A stretch of DNA of 47,889 nt from Puniceicoccales bacterium (GCA_031285745.1 JAITVQ010000286.1:1-47889), one strand, 5' to 3'; counted from the first letter of the stretch, positions 33,996 through 42,787 are shown. Made by a program: numbers and translations. The notes: generated from the sequence alone by a model not told the origin.

Positions 33996-35501
33996 TCAGG
34001 CCAATACTTCTGCGAAAACAGATTCGATTTTCTCGTAAGGCTCTGCGCCAACACTGATACGGATGAGTTCGGGATCGATGCCGCAGGAGAGCAAGTTCCC
34101 TCTCCCCTCTCGGCAGGAAACCTTGTCGTAATGCGCCAGATAAATGTAAGGTGACACCAAGGTAAATTCTGTGCCAAAGCTTGGGCCTTTTGGTGTTTGT
34201 AATCGGTCGTAAAAGGTGGCAACCGGTTTCTTAAGCTCAATGGAAATCATGCACCCCGGCATTTCCGGCCCTCGGGCAATGGTTGAGTAATTTTTTGCCG
34301 AGGCAGAACTGTAAGCCCAAGAGATACGCCTTACTCCAGAGTGTCCTTCCAGCCAGGAAGCCAGACGCATGGTATTCTTGTTAATTTGCGCTGATACCGT
34401 TGGCATGTTTCCGATCTGTGCGGCAAGTCGGGCAATGTCACGCGAGTAGGCAGGAGAATGAGCGGCAGTTGCTGCAGCTTTCAGATCACTGTAATAAGGC
34501 GAATCAGGGTTGAGGGCTACGGCCCCGGCCAATACATCGCCCTTGTGTGCCGCGTATTTTGTCAGGCTATTGACCAGGATGTCACAATGGGGCAGCAAAT
34601 CCACATTGGTCAGCCCACAGATGGAAGGATCAAAGATACGCACAGCTCCGTAGCGTTGAGCAATTTCAGAGAGTCGGACAATATCTGCGGTGCGGACAAG
34701 AGGGTTGGTTGGTGCCTCGGTGATGACTCCTGCAATACGTGAACCGTTTTCAGCAAAGAATTTTTCGATGGCTGACTGGTCGAGCACGTTGCTCAAGACA
34801 ACAAAACTCTCATCAGGGCGAAGACATTTTTGCAGAATGGATGTCGTATCCGCGTAAAGCCAGCCGAGCTGAAGCCAAAGATTGCGCCCCCGCGGACGTT
34901 GGATGGCCAATGTGGCTTCGAAGGCGGCGTAAAACGCGTTCATTCCTGCCCGGCAAAGTAGAATGTCGTCTGACTTGGCTGGAGAAAGCAAGGGCGCCAA
35001 TGTTGCTGCAACGGCGTTGGCGGGGTTTTCATCCGACAGCAATTCCGATTCTACGGCATCACGATATCCATGGGCGACGAGCCAATCCTCGGCCTGGCGC
35101 GACGAAATGGAAACACCCATGTGCTGGATGAGTTTTGCCGCATTATAGGCTATCTGTGGATCGTTGGGAGTAAGATGGAGCAATACCCAACCGTCGGTTT
35201 CGATAATCCCATAATCATTTTGCTGGCCGGATAATTCCACAATCCGTTGCGCTGTTGCCACAGAAGGCAATGGATACAAGGCGCGGGCCCCCAGCTTGGC
35301 ATGTTCCGCTAGTTTTATGACCGCTTCCGCGATAAACGGATGGCGAACAAATCGCGGATAGCCCGTGTGTACCTTATCCATGGTCTCCGGTGCGCGCTCC
35401 TCATACCCGATGACATCCGCCATGGTCGGAAGACTGACGATAACAGAATGCTCGCAACCGGGGATGCGTGCACCCACGGGGAATTGGCAGGGAATGGACA
35501 T
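33996..35501 (-). CDS. Cystathionine gamma-synthase, long two-domain (fungal-type) form
   Basis: 501 residues, about 120 longer than ordinary CGS. The N-terminal part ('PVGARIPGCEHSVIVSLPTMADVIGYEER' and 'TGYPRFVRHPFIAE') is the domain found in fungal/long cystathionine gamma-synthases. The C-terminal Cys/Met-metabolism PLP fold has the PLP lysine in 'VNSLTKYAAHKGDVLAGAV', 'ITEAPTNPLVRTADI' and a final 'GIDPELIRISVGAEPYEKI'. It should join an activated homoserine with cysteine in methionine synthesis. It starts 4 bases after the lysA-like stop, so they are co-transcribed. Confidence 0.8.
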   Translation of the reverse strand: MSIPCQFPVGARIPGCEHSVIVSLPTMADVIGYEERAPETMDKVHTGYPRFVRHPFIAEAVIKLAEHAKLGARALYPLPSVATAQRIVELSGQQNDYGIIETDGWVLLHLTPNDPQIAYNAAKLIQHMGVSISSRQAEDWLVAHGYRDAVESELLSDENPANAVAATLAPLLSPAKSDDILLCRAGMNAFYAAFEATLAIQRPRGRNLWLQLGWLYADTTSILQKCLRPDESFVVLSNVLDQSAIEKFFAENGSRIAGVITEAPTNPLVRTADIVRLSEIAQRYGAVRIFDPSICGLTNVDLLPHCDILVNSLTKYAAHKGDVLAGAVALNPDSPYYSDLKAAATAAHSPAYSRDIARLAAQIGNMPTVSAQINKNTMRLASWLEGHSGVRRISWAYSSASAKNYSTIARGPEMPGCMISIELKKPVATFYDRLQTPKGPSFGTEFTLVSPYIYLAHYDKVSCREGRGNLLSCGIDPELIRISVGAEPYEKIESVFAEVLA

Positions 35502-35505
35502 GTAA

Positions 35506-36768
35506 TCAAAGCCCTTCTGGCAGTATCTCGTTTTGGATAATTTGCTCCAACATTTGGCGGCGACGAATCAAAGTGGGCTTGCCGTTGGCATCGATAAGCA
35601 CCTCGGCGGATTCTGGAAAACTATTATAGTTTTTTGAACTCATGGCCGAGCAATAGGCTCCGGCTCCGCCAATGACACAAATGTCGTCAATTTGAACTTC
35701 AGGCAATGAGCGGGAACTGAGTGCTTCCGGGTCACCGGGTGCGCAAGTGACCAAGTCTCCGGATTCACAGCAGTGGCCGACGACAACATAATCGTGTTTC
35801 TTTCCGGTATCACGGGCTGGCACGGTGAAAACCGGATGTTGGGCGCCATAAAGAGAGGGGCGCAAAATGTCTGTCATTCCGGTATCAAGTTTGAGAAAGC
35901 GGTGTCCGGCTGTCCCTGTGTCCACGATATCCTGTATCCGAGAAATCACTACTCCGCAATTGGCGACAAGAAAGGTTCCCGGTTCAATTTCCAGATGCAG
36001 CTGGCGGTCGGTCTCCTTGGCAAGTTTTTCTATGGCTTCCTTGATGGGAATGCCGACAGTCTGCATATCAGTACCTTTCTCACTGCTGACTCGAGCGACT
36101 TTAAATCCACCTCCAAGATTGAGGACTGTGGCATCGGGGAATTTTTTTACCAACTCTAGGCTCATTTGCGATACCTGTTGCCAGATCACAGGATCACTTC
36201 CCGATCCGATATGGGTATGAACCCGGACAATTTTCAACCGATGTTGCCGGGCGAGATCAAGTACGTTGTCGACATATTCATGCCATATCCCAAATGATGA
36301 ATCAGGGCCGCCGACATTGGTTTTTCCAGTTCCCCCTGACCCTTTTCCGGGGTTAAGGCGGACTCCTATTTCAGCGCCTGGAAACTGTCTTCCAATTCGG
36401 TCGATCTGACTAAGCGAGCAGGCGTTAACCTTGATACCAGTTTTCCAGAGGTCGGCAAAATCATCCGGAAACTCCTGGGTACTTAAGGAAATTTTCTGCG
36501 GAGCTATGCCTGCGCGAATAGCCCGCCATGCCTCATATCCTGAACTGGCGTCAAAATGCAGCCCCTTGCGATCAAAGATTCGCAATACGGCAGCATTGGG
36601 TAATGCCTTCATCGCAAAACGAACCGTTAGGCCAAAAGCATTGGGAAAAGCCAGGGCTACGTCAGCTTGTTTTTCAAGAGCGGCCTTATCATAAACATAA
36701 ATCGGGGTGCCAAAATTGACGGCGATTTGTTTGGCAAGCTTGGGAGAAAGTAGGCTCAACGTTTCCAT
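35506..36768 (-). CDS. lysA: Diaminopimelate decarboxylase-like PLP enzyme
   Basis: 420 residues, fold-type III. PLP lysine K54 in 'VRFAMKALPNAAVL'; 'IVRVHTHIGSGSDP' and 'VLNLGGGFKVA' bind phosphate; 'HLEIEPGTFLVANCG', the catalytic cysteine in 'VVGHCCESGDLVTC' and 'GAGAYCSAMSSKNYNSFP' complete the DAPDC signatures. It makes lysine from meso-diaminopimelate. DAPDC-like enzymes also act on carboxynorspermidine or D-ornithine/arginine; HIGSGSD and CCESGD fit DAPDC best. First gene of a two-gene unit with the long CGS. Confidence 0.85.
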   Translation of the reverse strand: METLSLLSPKLAKQIAVNFGTPIYVYDKAALEKQADVALAFPNAFGLTVRFAMKALPNAAVLRIFDRKGLHFDASSGYEAWRAIRAGIAPQKISLSTQEFPDDFADLWKTGIKVNACSLSQIDRIGRQFPGAEIGVRLNPGKGSGGTGKTNVGGPDSSFGIWHEYVDNVLDLARQHRLKIVRVHTHIGSGSDPVIWQQVSQMSLELVKKFPDATVLNLGGGFKVARVSSEKGTDMQTVGIPIKEAIEKLAKETDRQLHLEIEPGTFLVANCGVVISRIQDIVDTGTAGHRFLKLDTGMTDILRPSLYGAQHPVFTVPARDTGKKHDYVVVGHCCESGDLVTCAPGDPEALSSRSLPEVQIDDICVIGGAGAYCSAMSSKNYNSFPESAEVLIDANGKPTLIRRRQMLEQIIQNEILPEGL

Positions 36769-36794
36769 TTACAAAAGATGAGCGATACACCTTG

Positions 36795-36815
36795 GGCAAC
36801 AATGAGATTGTTGCC
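36795..36815. promoter_or_regulatory. Perfect dyad upstream of lysA
   Basis: GGCAACAAT at 36795-36803, GAG, ATTGTTGCC at 36807-36815: a 9-bp perfect inverted repeat with a 3-base centre, 27 bases upstream of the lysA start codon. Position fits an operator or an early-leader hairpin. Confidence 0.5.
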
Positions 36816-36929
36816 AATAGATTTTGCAATTTTCGACCAAACTTAACCAAGACGCTGTGACATGATGGTTATAAAATAAGTTTATTATTCACCAGAACAG
36901 ACTGCCATTAACTCTGTGAACCCCTCAAG

Positions 36930-36956
36930 TGAGCTATATTTTCTACATATAGCTCA
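36930..36956. repeat. 10-bp inverted repeat with 7-base spacer
   Basis: TGAGCTATAT at 36930-36939, TTTCTAC, ATATAGCTCA at 36947-36956; perfect arms. It lies 51 bases beyond the 3' end of the HTH gene and has no T-run. The geometry (10-7-10) resembles tyrosine-recombinase core sites, though an operator is also possible. Confidence 0.5.
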
Positions 36957-37007
36957 TTCGGGGTACATGAAATTAACAACCAGAGGAGTTGTTGAAAGAG
37001 CTAGGTA

Positions 37008-37421
37008 TTATTTGGGAATATTACCTTTAAGCAGGCGCTCAAGGTCCAAAATAAGATCTGCGACATTCCTTTCGGTGCAACGGGCGCCGATGTATCGAAG
37101 CGCATTTTTTATCGAGTCGGGAAGGTACTCCAACCCATCCGATTCAGGTTCTGCCGCAGCTTCGAGCCTTTCATGAATATCAACCAATTTTTCCTGACCT
37201 CTAGGAATACAGTCCAAAAGGTAAGCTCTCAAGAGATGAGCCTGGGTTTCAGGCGGGAATCTCTTGGAAATTTTTACAAAAACGGCCCCTCCTACAGTAG
37301 CCCTGCCATTGCAGTACTGGTTGAACTGGGAGATATCCATTTTCAGTTCTTTGGCGAGTGCTGCTTGAGACAAGGTCCCGGATTCGACGATAGCGCGGAG
37401 GGCAGTTGAGAAACGGCTCAT
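37008..37421 (-). CDS. Helix-turn-helix (phage-repressor-like) protein
   Basis: 137 residues. N-terminal HTH: 'GTLSQAALAKELKMDISQFNQYCNGRATVGGAVFVKISKRF' region has the lambda-repressor/XRE fold pattern, with recognition helix around MDISQFNQY. The C-terminal half is acidic and helical ('EAAAEPESDGLEYLPDSIKNALRYIGARC') and may dimerise. It is divergent from a 64-residue gene across 80 AT-rich bases. It may repress both. No integrase nearby, so a phage or plasmid origin is only a suggestion. Confidence 0.75.
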   Translation of the reverse strand: MSRFSTALRAIVESGTLSQAALAKELKMDISQFNQYCNGRATVGGAVFVKISKRFPPETQAHLLRAYLLDCIPRGQEKLVDIHERLEAAAEPESDGLEYLPDSIKNALRYIGARCTERNVADLILDLERLLKGNIPK

Positions 37422-37501
37422 ATTTAAGTCTCTTTACGAATTATAAAAAAGTTCAAGATTTTGTTACATCTATAAATTTTATCTTATTTAAGATTTTATT
37501 C

Positions 37502-37696
37502 ATGAAAACAAGTGATCAAAAAGCCGTGCTGAAATTTGAACTGAAGGCACTTCGTTCGTTGAGAATATCATCATCGGCTGGCATTGTTATGGCGGCTAAG
37601 CAACGTGAAGATGTTATTTCTAGGGAAATAGCACGGTTGTCAAAGAAATGTTCTCAGAAAAAGCATCTAAAGCCTAATATTAAAATAGATATGTAA
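37502..37696 (+). CDS. Small basic protein (64 aa), unknown
   Basis: From ATG 37502: 'MKTSDQKAVLKFELKALRSL' then 'RISSSAGIVMAAKQREDVI' and a Lys-rich tail (KKCSQKKHLKPNIKIDM). Basic, helical, soluble. Divergent from the HTH gene. Short, AT-rich and of unknown family; could be the regulated partner of the HTH protein. Confidence 0.5.
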   Translation: MKTSDQKAVLKFELKALRSLRISSSAGIVMAAKQREDVISREIARLSKKCSQKKHLKPNIKIDM

Positions 37697-37982
37697 GAAG
37701 TTAGTTTAGATAGTTTCAGTTAATTGAACGATGAACTGTGTTTTCGAAACTTCGATCCCAAGAGAGTTAATCTCATGGAAGCCATAATGATGCCGAGTAA
37801 AAGTATTGAGTGATACATTTCTTCCTCATTCTCGGGGAAACTGCTTTGTCTAGTCTGTCAATATACCCTTTTCGGTGATATTGAAAAGTGGATACGGGTT
37901 GCCAATTCATGGTTGTTTTAAAGGTGATTTTTAAGGTGGTATTGGGCATTTTTGTTTTCGAGTGTAACTGAATTAACAACAC
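37697..37982. other. Gap before mnmE, no gene seen
   Basis: 286 AT-rich bases. A minus-strand frame through here into mnmE has no family features. I see no hairpin or known motif; it should contain the mnmE promoter. Confidence 0.45.
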
Positions 37983-39344
37983 ATGAGGAATGTAGAAACC
38001 ATCGTCGCATTGGCAACAGCGCCTGTGGAGAGTGCAATTGCACTTATCCGCATGAGTGGACCATTGTGTCCTGAGATTGCTGAAAGCGCATTTAAACGCA
38101 GGTCGCCGACTCCAGCCCGCAAGGCTTGTGTGGGAATATATAATGGTCTGGATGAGGTTCATATTGATGAGTGCGTATACACGCTTTTTGGAGGAACCTC
38201 TTCCTATACAGGCGAACCAGTGCTGGAGATTTCCTGCCATGGAAATCCACTTATTGTGCAACGAATTTTGGAAGATTGTCTATTGCGAGGGTGTCGTGGC
38301 GCAGAGCCCGGAGAGTTTACACGGCGAGCATTTCTGAATGGTCGACTTGATCTTACGCAGGCAGAAGCGGTGGCGGATACTATCCGGGCACGTTCGGATA
38401 AAGCATTGTCAGTGGCGCAACGTCAGTTGGCTGGTGATTTAGGAAGGAGAATCGCCAGTTGGACGGATGAGGTTTTGCAAGTTCTGGCAGAATTGGAGGC
38501 ATATATCGACTTTCCCGAGGAGGATTTGCCTGTGGCGGATGCGTCTGCGCCCCCTGCCCGATTACGGAATTTGGCAGAGGCGTTTCTACGGGTAGCTGAT
38601 ACGGCACGATATGCCGCAGTGTTGCGGGATGGCGTGCGCACGGTGATTGCAGGGGCTCCCAATGCGGGGAAGTCTTCCTTGTTGAATGCATTGTTGGGTG
38701 AAGAGCGTGCGTTGGTGAGTGATGAGCCAGGGACGACGCGGGACTTTATCCGGGAACGTTTGGAAGTCGGGCCTTATTGCATCCAAATTGTGGATACTGC
38801 CGGTTTGAGAAATTTGGTGTCATCGGACATTGAGCGACAGGGCATCCGGCGGACTCATGATCAGGTGGCTGAAGCCGATTTTTGTTTACTGGTTGTTGAT
38901 GTTTCGACCCCCCCGCCTGATTTGCCGGCAGAATTATTAGCCAAGATTTCTCCCAAGAGATCCTTGTTGGTGCTGAATAAGGCTGATTTACCGATGAATG
39001 CTGAGACAAAACAAATCTTTCCTGATTTGCCGCGTATATTGGTCTCGTCGAAGACGTGTGCGGGAATCGTTGAATTCAAACAGCAATTGGTCGAAATATT
39101 GGAGCGAGATGATATTGTCCCGGGTGAAGAGTCGCTGATTGTTGGAACCCGGCATGCAGAGGTCCTGCAGCGAGCTGCCAGTCATTTGCAGAAGTCTGCT
39201 GAGGCTTTAGTAGCAGGTGTTGCTACAGAGCTGGCAGTAAGTGATGTTCGATTAGCCCTTGCGGCCTTGGGAGAGGTTGTGGGACGAATAGATAATGAGC
39301 AGATGCTGGATAAGCTTTTTGCGACTTTTTGTATTGGGAAGTGA
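37983..39344 (+). CDS. mnmE: tRNA modification GTPase MnmE
   Basis: 453 residues, full length. N-terminal tetrahydrofolate domain 'ETIVALATAPVESAIALIRMSG' and 'GEFTRRAFLNGRLDLTQAEAVADTI'; G domain: P-loop 'GAPNAGKSSLL', 'DEPGTTRDFI', 'DTAGLR', 'NKADL'; terminal CIGK, the Cys being required for modification. With MnmG it makes 5-carboxymethylaminomethyl-uridine at the tRNA wobble position. mnmG follows, but only after an intervening Abi gene. Confidence 0.96.
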   Translation: MRNVETIVALATAPVESAIALIRMSGPLCPEIAESAFKRRSPTPARKACVGIYNGLDEVHIDECVYTLFGGTSSYTGEPVLEISCHGNPLIVQRILEDCLLRGCRGAEPGEFTRRAFLNGRLDLTQAEAVADTIRARSDKALSVAQRQLAGDLGRRIASWTDEVLQVLAELEAYIDFPEEDLPVADASAPPARLRNLAEAFLRVADTARYAAVLRDGVRTVIAGAPNAGKSSLLNALLGEERALVSDEPGTTRDFIRERLEVGPYCIQIVDTAGLRNLVSSDIERQGIRRTHDQVAEADFCLLVVDVSTPPPDLPAELLAKISPKRSLLVLNKADLPMNAETKQIFPDLPRILVSSKTCAGIVEFKQQLVEILERDDIVPGEESLIVGTRHAEVLQRAASHLQKSAEALVAGVATELAVSDVRLALAALGEVVGRIDNEQMLDKLFATFCIGK

Positions 39345-39385
39345 TGAAGGTAGCGTGATTGGAATCTGCGGGTTTCTGCTTGACC

Positions 39386-39436
39386 GGACGAAGACGTTTG
39401 AAAGTTTACTACTTCGCCAAGTTGAAAGAGACTTGG
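39386..39436 (+). ncRNA. Candidate structured RNA leader of the Abi gene
   Basis: Between mnmE and the Abi gene: CGAAG at 39389-39393 pairs with CTTCG at 39412-39416, and CCAAGT at 39417-39422 pairs with ACTTGG at 39431-39436 around an 8-base loop. A terminator follows 13 bases on. Two stems plus terminator, then the Abi gene, resembles RNA elements described in front of some abiF and type III toxin genes. No direct evidence of expression. Confidence 0.3.
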
Positions 39437-39448
39437 TCCATAAAAATG

Positions 39449-39495
39449 ACCCGCTCCGCTGTTGCTTTTAGCACAAGGGCGGGTTTTCTTTTTAT
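39449..39495 (+). terminator. Terminator-like hairpin 6 bases before the Abi start
   Basis: ACCCGC at 39449-39454 pairs with GCGGGT at 39479-39484, with a structured 24-base loop (TGTTGC..GCACAA partial pairing) and the tail TTTTCTTTTTAT. It can end mnmE transcripts, and because it lies between mnmE and the Abi-mnmG pair it can limit their read-through expression. Confidence 0.75.
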
Positions 39496-39500
39496 CCATC

Positions 39501-40469
39501 ATGGTTGCCGACTATAATAAACCGTTTCTTTCCATCGCCGAGCAGCGGGAGCTATTGGAAAAACGTGGCATGCAGGTGGATGATCGAGCGGAGGTGGAAC
39601 ATTATCTGCGACACGAGGGGTATTATCGGCTTAGTTCGTATTTTTACTCATTTCGATCGGTAGATAAACATGGAAAGCGGCTGGATGCTTTTGTTTCCGA
39701 CGCTAATTTCAGCGACGTAATCCAATTATATGAATTTGATAAGTGGCTGAGAACGAGCTTGTTATCGGGATTGAGGGCAATAGAAATTTCTGTCCGTGTT
39801 GCTATTGCCCACCATATGGGCCAAAAGGATATCTTTGCCCATGAGAATCCATACTGCCTGAATAGTAGTTTTGTTTCCAGGGAGAGTTCACGCAGAGGCA
39901 AGACGTGGTATCAAGTCTGGCTGGAGAAGTATCATCACCTGCTTTCGCGAGGAGACCAGGAAGACGTTGTGTTGAAGTTTATCGAAACCTATGGGCAGAA
40001 AATTCCAATTTGGGTTGCGATAGAAATATGGGATTTTGGATTACTTTCCCGTTTTTTTGGGGGAATGAAGTTTAATGACCAACAGGCAGTCTCTCGCCTC
40101 TACGGTGTGGACGATCCCCATTTTTTTTCCAGCTGGCTACGGGCATTTAATTATGTCCGCAACGTATGCGCGCATCATAGTCGGTTGTGGAATCGGAGTA
40201 TTGTGGAGCAACCCCGGTTACCCCGGAGAAATGAGATCCCAGAATTGAAACATCTGACAGAACGAGGAGTAAGTTCCCCCGGAGCGAGGACTTATGCGAC
40301 TTTGGCGTTGGCAACCTTCGTTCTGAAAAACATGGAGCATCAAGGGCCGTGGGTTGAAACGATAGTGAATTTGTTGAAGAAGTTTCCTGCATGTTCCAGC
40401 GTTTCGCTGAAGATGATGGGAGTCCCGGACGATTGGGAGGATCAACCGCTTTGGATACAGGAAGTATGA
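39501..40469 (+). CDS. Abi_2 (AbiD/AbiF-type) HEPN protein between mnmE and mnmG
   Basis: 322 residues from ATG 39501; the upstream frame to 39462 is inside the hairpin. Opening '[22 protein letters not shown]' and '[19 protein letters not shown]' are Abi_2 signatures, as is '[19 protein letters not shown]'. The HEPN catalytic motif R-x4-H is R220-N-V-C-A-H225 in '[15 protein letters not shown]', so it is predicted to be a metal-independent RNase. Lactococcal relatives abort phage infection. The stop overlaps the mnmG start (ATGA). Its codon use is similar to its neighbours, and it is oriented with mnmE and mnmG, so it behaves as part of the operon. Confidence 0.9.
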   Translation: MVADYNKPFLSIAEQRELLEKRGMQVDDRAEVEHYLRHEGYYRLSSYFYSFRSVDKHGKRLDAFVSDANFSDVIQLYEFDKWLRTSLLSGLRAIEISVRVAIAHHMGQKDIFAHENPYCLNSSFVSRESSRRGKTWYQVWLEKYHHLLSRGDQEDVVLKFIETYGQKIPIWVAIEIWDFGLLSRFFGGMKFNDQQAVSRLYGVDDPHFFSSWLRAFNYVRNVCAHHSRLWNRSIVEQPRLPRRNEIPELKHLTERGVSSPGARTYATLALATFVLKNMEHQGPWVETIVNLLKKFPACSSVSLKMMGVPDDWEDQPLWIQEV

Positions 40470-42352
40470 TGCGCTCCAAGGAGATACGTTTGGCTGCAGG
40501 GCAACCTTACGATGTGATTGTTTGCGGGGCCGGGCATGCCGGCGTTGAGGCGGCATTGGCTGCTGCTCGCATGGGCGCAGATGTGCTGTTGCTGACGGGC
40601 AATATTGATACCATTGCCCAGATGAGCTGTAATCCCGCCATTGGTGGGCAGGCAAAGGGGCACATCGTTCGGGAGATTGATGCCCTAGGTGGAGAGATGG
40701 GTATTTGCACGGACACAACGGGAATTCAGTTTCGAGTCTTGAATGCCTCGAAGGGGCCGGCAGTGCAGGCGCCTCGTGTTCAATGTGACAAGAAGGCTTA
40801 TCAGTTTCGTATGAAACATGTGGTGGAGCTGACGCCAGGGTTGACCCTCTTTCAGGCGATGGTCACAGGGCTGATTTTTCAAGGTGGTTCTGTAAAGGGG
40901 GTGCGAACAAATCTGGATGTGGATTTTTATGGAAAAACGGTGGTAGTCACGACCGGCACTTTCTTGCGAGGCTTGATGCACATCGGTGCAAATAAAACGG
41001 AGGGTGGCCGACTGGGGGATTTCTCCGCAAAGACGCTGTCGACGAGTTTTCTGGAGGCAGGGATTGAGTTGGCCCGGTTGAAGACGGGTACCCCTCCTCG
41101 TATCTTGGGAGCTAGTATTGATTTTTCCAAGTGTACGGAGCAAAAGGGTGACGAGGCCCCTACTCTTTTCGGTTTTTACGATACGCGGGATAAGGTTGAT
41201 TTGTTCTACGTGGAACATCCTTGGGGGCAGCGAAAACCGGGTTGGCTGCCCGGTTCAGATCAAGTTTCGTGCTGGATGACGGATGCCGGAGGGGCTACGG
41301 GAAAGATTGTTGCCGAGAACTTGCATCGGTCTCCTCTTTTTAGCGGGGATATTGTAGGCACGGGGCCGCGCTATTGTCCTTCAATTGAGGATAAGTTCGT
41401 GAAATTCTCCACAAAGGAGTCGCATCGACTCTTTTTGGAGCCGGAAGGTCGAAATACCGATGAATGGTATATCAATGGATTGTCTTCCTCCCTGCCCTTC
41501 GATGTGCAATTGGCTATGTTGCGAAGTGTCCCCGGATTGGAGTATGCGGTAATGTTGCGTCCTGCCTATGCTGTTGAGTACGACTTTGCGCCACCTACTC
41601 AGCTCTTTCCATCCCTTGAGTCCAAAAAGGTTGAGAATCTATTTTTTGCCGGACAAATCAATGGGACATCAGGCTATGAAGAGGCCGCCTGTCAGGGGCT
41701 GGTGGCTGGGGTTAACGCGGTCGCCAAGGTTCGCGGTGAAGATCCGTTGGTTTTGGGGCGACATGAAGGCTATATCGGTGTTTTGATTGATGATTTAGTG
41801 ACCAAGGGCACCCAGGAGCCTTATCGCATGTTTACCAGCCGGGCCGAGTATCGGCTATTATTCAATCATGGGAGCGCTGAATTGCGGTTATGGCCTTATG
41901 CTGAAAAATATGGATTAGTTTCGACTAGCAGATTGGAGCGAATTCGTGAAAAAGTCCGGCAAGTGGCGCATTGGTGCGAATGGTTGGAGAAGGTTCGCAT
42001 TCTAGGCGGGATTGCCGGTGATGTTTTACGCAAAAATCCTACAGGAATGCCAGAAGGGCTGTCGCAGGAATTTCTTAGCCTGCCCTGCCCTGTCCAAGAC
42101 GAAGTTCTTTATCGGGTGCGCTATCGAGGTTATTTGGATAGGGAGATGCGGGCAATTGAGCGGCAGATTGACTTTGAGTACATCAAAATGCCGGTAGATC
42201 TGGATTATTGCCAGATTCGAGGGTTGCGGATTGAGGCTCAACAGAAACTGGAGGAGATCCGGCCTACGACATTAGCGCAAGCCAGTCGGATTAGCGGAGT
42301 TAGCCCGGCAGATGTATCTGTTCTGCAAGTCGCATTAAAGGCGCGATCATGA
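40466..42352 (+). CDS. mnmG: tRNA uridine-5-carboxymethylaminomethyl(34) synthesis enzyme MnmG
   Basis: 628 residues, full length. FAD site '[23 protein letters not shown]', the GidA blocks '[24 protein letters not shown]' and '[11 protein letters not shown]', '[11 protein letters not shown]', and '[20 protein letters not shown]' plus '[20 protein letters not shown]', and a C-terminal helical domain. It partners MnmE. Start at ATG 40466, which overlaps the Abi stop; ATG 40469 is the only other choice. A parS-like 16-mer lies inside at 41202. Confidence 0.96.
   Translation: MMRSKEIRLAAGQPYDVIVCGAGHAGVEAALAAARMGADVLLLTGNIDTIAQMSCNPAIGGQAKGHIVREIDALGGEMGICTDTTGIQFRVLNASKGPAVQAPRVQCDKKAYQFRMKHVVELTPGLTLFQAMVTGLIFQGGSVKGVRTNLDVDFYGKTVVVTTGTFLRGLMHIGANKTEGGRLGDFSAKTLSTSFLEAGIELARLKTGTPPRILGASIDFSKCTEQKGDEAPTLFGFYDTRDKVDLFYVEHPWGQRKPGWLPGSDQVSCWMTDAGGATGKIVAENLHRSPLFSGDIVGTGPRYCPSIEDKFVKFSTKESHRLFLEPEGRNTDEWYINGLSSSLPFDVQLAMLRSVPGLEYAVMLRPAYAVEYDFAPPTQLFPSLESKKVENLFFAGQINGTSGYEEAACQGLVAGVNAVAKVRGEDPLVLGRHEGYIGVLIDDLVTKGTQEPYRMFTSRAEYRLLFNHGSAELRLWPYAEKYGLVSTSRLERIREKVRQVAHWCEWLEKVRILGGIAGDVLRKNPTGMPEGLSQEFLSLPCPVQDEVLYRVRYRGYLDREMRAIERQIDFEYIKMPVDLDYCQIRGLRIEAQQKLEEIRPTTLAQASRISGVSPADVSVLQVALKARS
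41202..41217. other. parS: parS-like site inside mnmG
   Basis: TGTTCTACGTGGAACA. It differs at one position from TGTTCCACGTGGAACA, a Pseudomonas-like form of the ParB-binding site whose general consensus is TGTTNCACGTGRAACA. It encodes Leu-Phe-Tyr-Val-Glu-His in mnmG, so it is kept in a coding context. parS sites near mnmG/parAB are common close to origins. Confidence 0.65.
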
Positions 42353-42444
42353 GACCAAGCAACCGTCACGACTTCTGTCGGATGCCATCATGAAACAGTA
42401 ACGAAGGGCAAGTAGTGCGAATAAAAGAGTCCTGATGGCAATAA

Positions 42445-42460
42445 TGTTCTATGTGGAACA
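42445..42460. other. parS: Second parS-like site, 93 bp after mnmG
   Basis: TGTTCTATGTGGAACA, one base from the site at 41202-41217 and centred on a 7-bp dyad (AATGTTC/GAACATT). Intergenic, at the edge of an IS630 remnant. Two near-identical 16-mers 1.2 kb apart support a real ParB-site pair. Confidence 0.6.
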
Positions 42461-42461
42461 T

Positions 42462-42628
42462 TAGACCTCTTCGGGAAATGGAGAAGAAAATGATGCATAA
42501 CCAGCGTGTATATGGTAAGTTGAGAAGAGGTATTATCGAAATCTAAGAACGATTTGAACTTCGCCCACAGATGCTCTATCGGGTTTAAATCAGGCGAATA
42601 GACAAGTAGGCTTTTATTGAAAACAATT
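42462..42628 (-). pseudogene. IS630-family transposase remnant (C-terminal)
   Basis: Minus strand reads 'NKSLLVYSPDLNPIEHLWAKF' then 'KSFLDFDNTSSQLTIYTLV'. SPDLNPIEHLWA is the third-acidic-residue block of IS630/Tc1-type DDE transposases. Upstream residues are decayed and the N-terminal two thirds are missing. TAGACCTCTTCGGGAAA at 42462 has the look of an IS630-type terminal repeat. Inactive fragment. Confidence 0.8.
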
Positions 42629-42687
42629 CTCTCTTCTATTGTCCCAATGCCTATGGGAATTACTATAGATAAACAAAAACCTTGGTT

Positions 42688-42787
42688 GGGAGCGACGGGC
42701 TCCAGTTCGTCGTGGAGGGACCTTGCTGGTTCTCGAGGCGATTATGTCTGGCGCCAACCTGGCGACGATGTGGATGCTGGCGCTCCC
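42688..42787. repeat. 100-bp GC-rich element with GGGAGCG/CGCTCCC ends
   Basis: GGGAGCG at 42688-42694 and CGCTCCC at 42781-42787 bound a GC-rich segment with internal partial palindromes (GGCGCCAACCTGGCG). It stands out against the AT-rich surroundings. No protein family fits any frame. Possibly a dispersed palindromic repeat. Confidence 0.45.

Noticed and set aside
37773-38261. Minus-strand 162-residue frame
   Set aside because: Overlaps the 5' end of mnmE antisense and has no family features.
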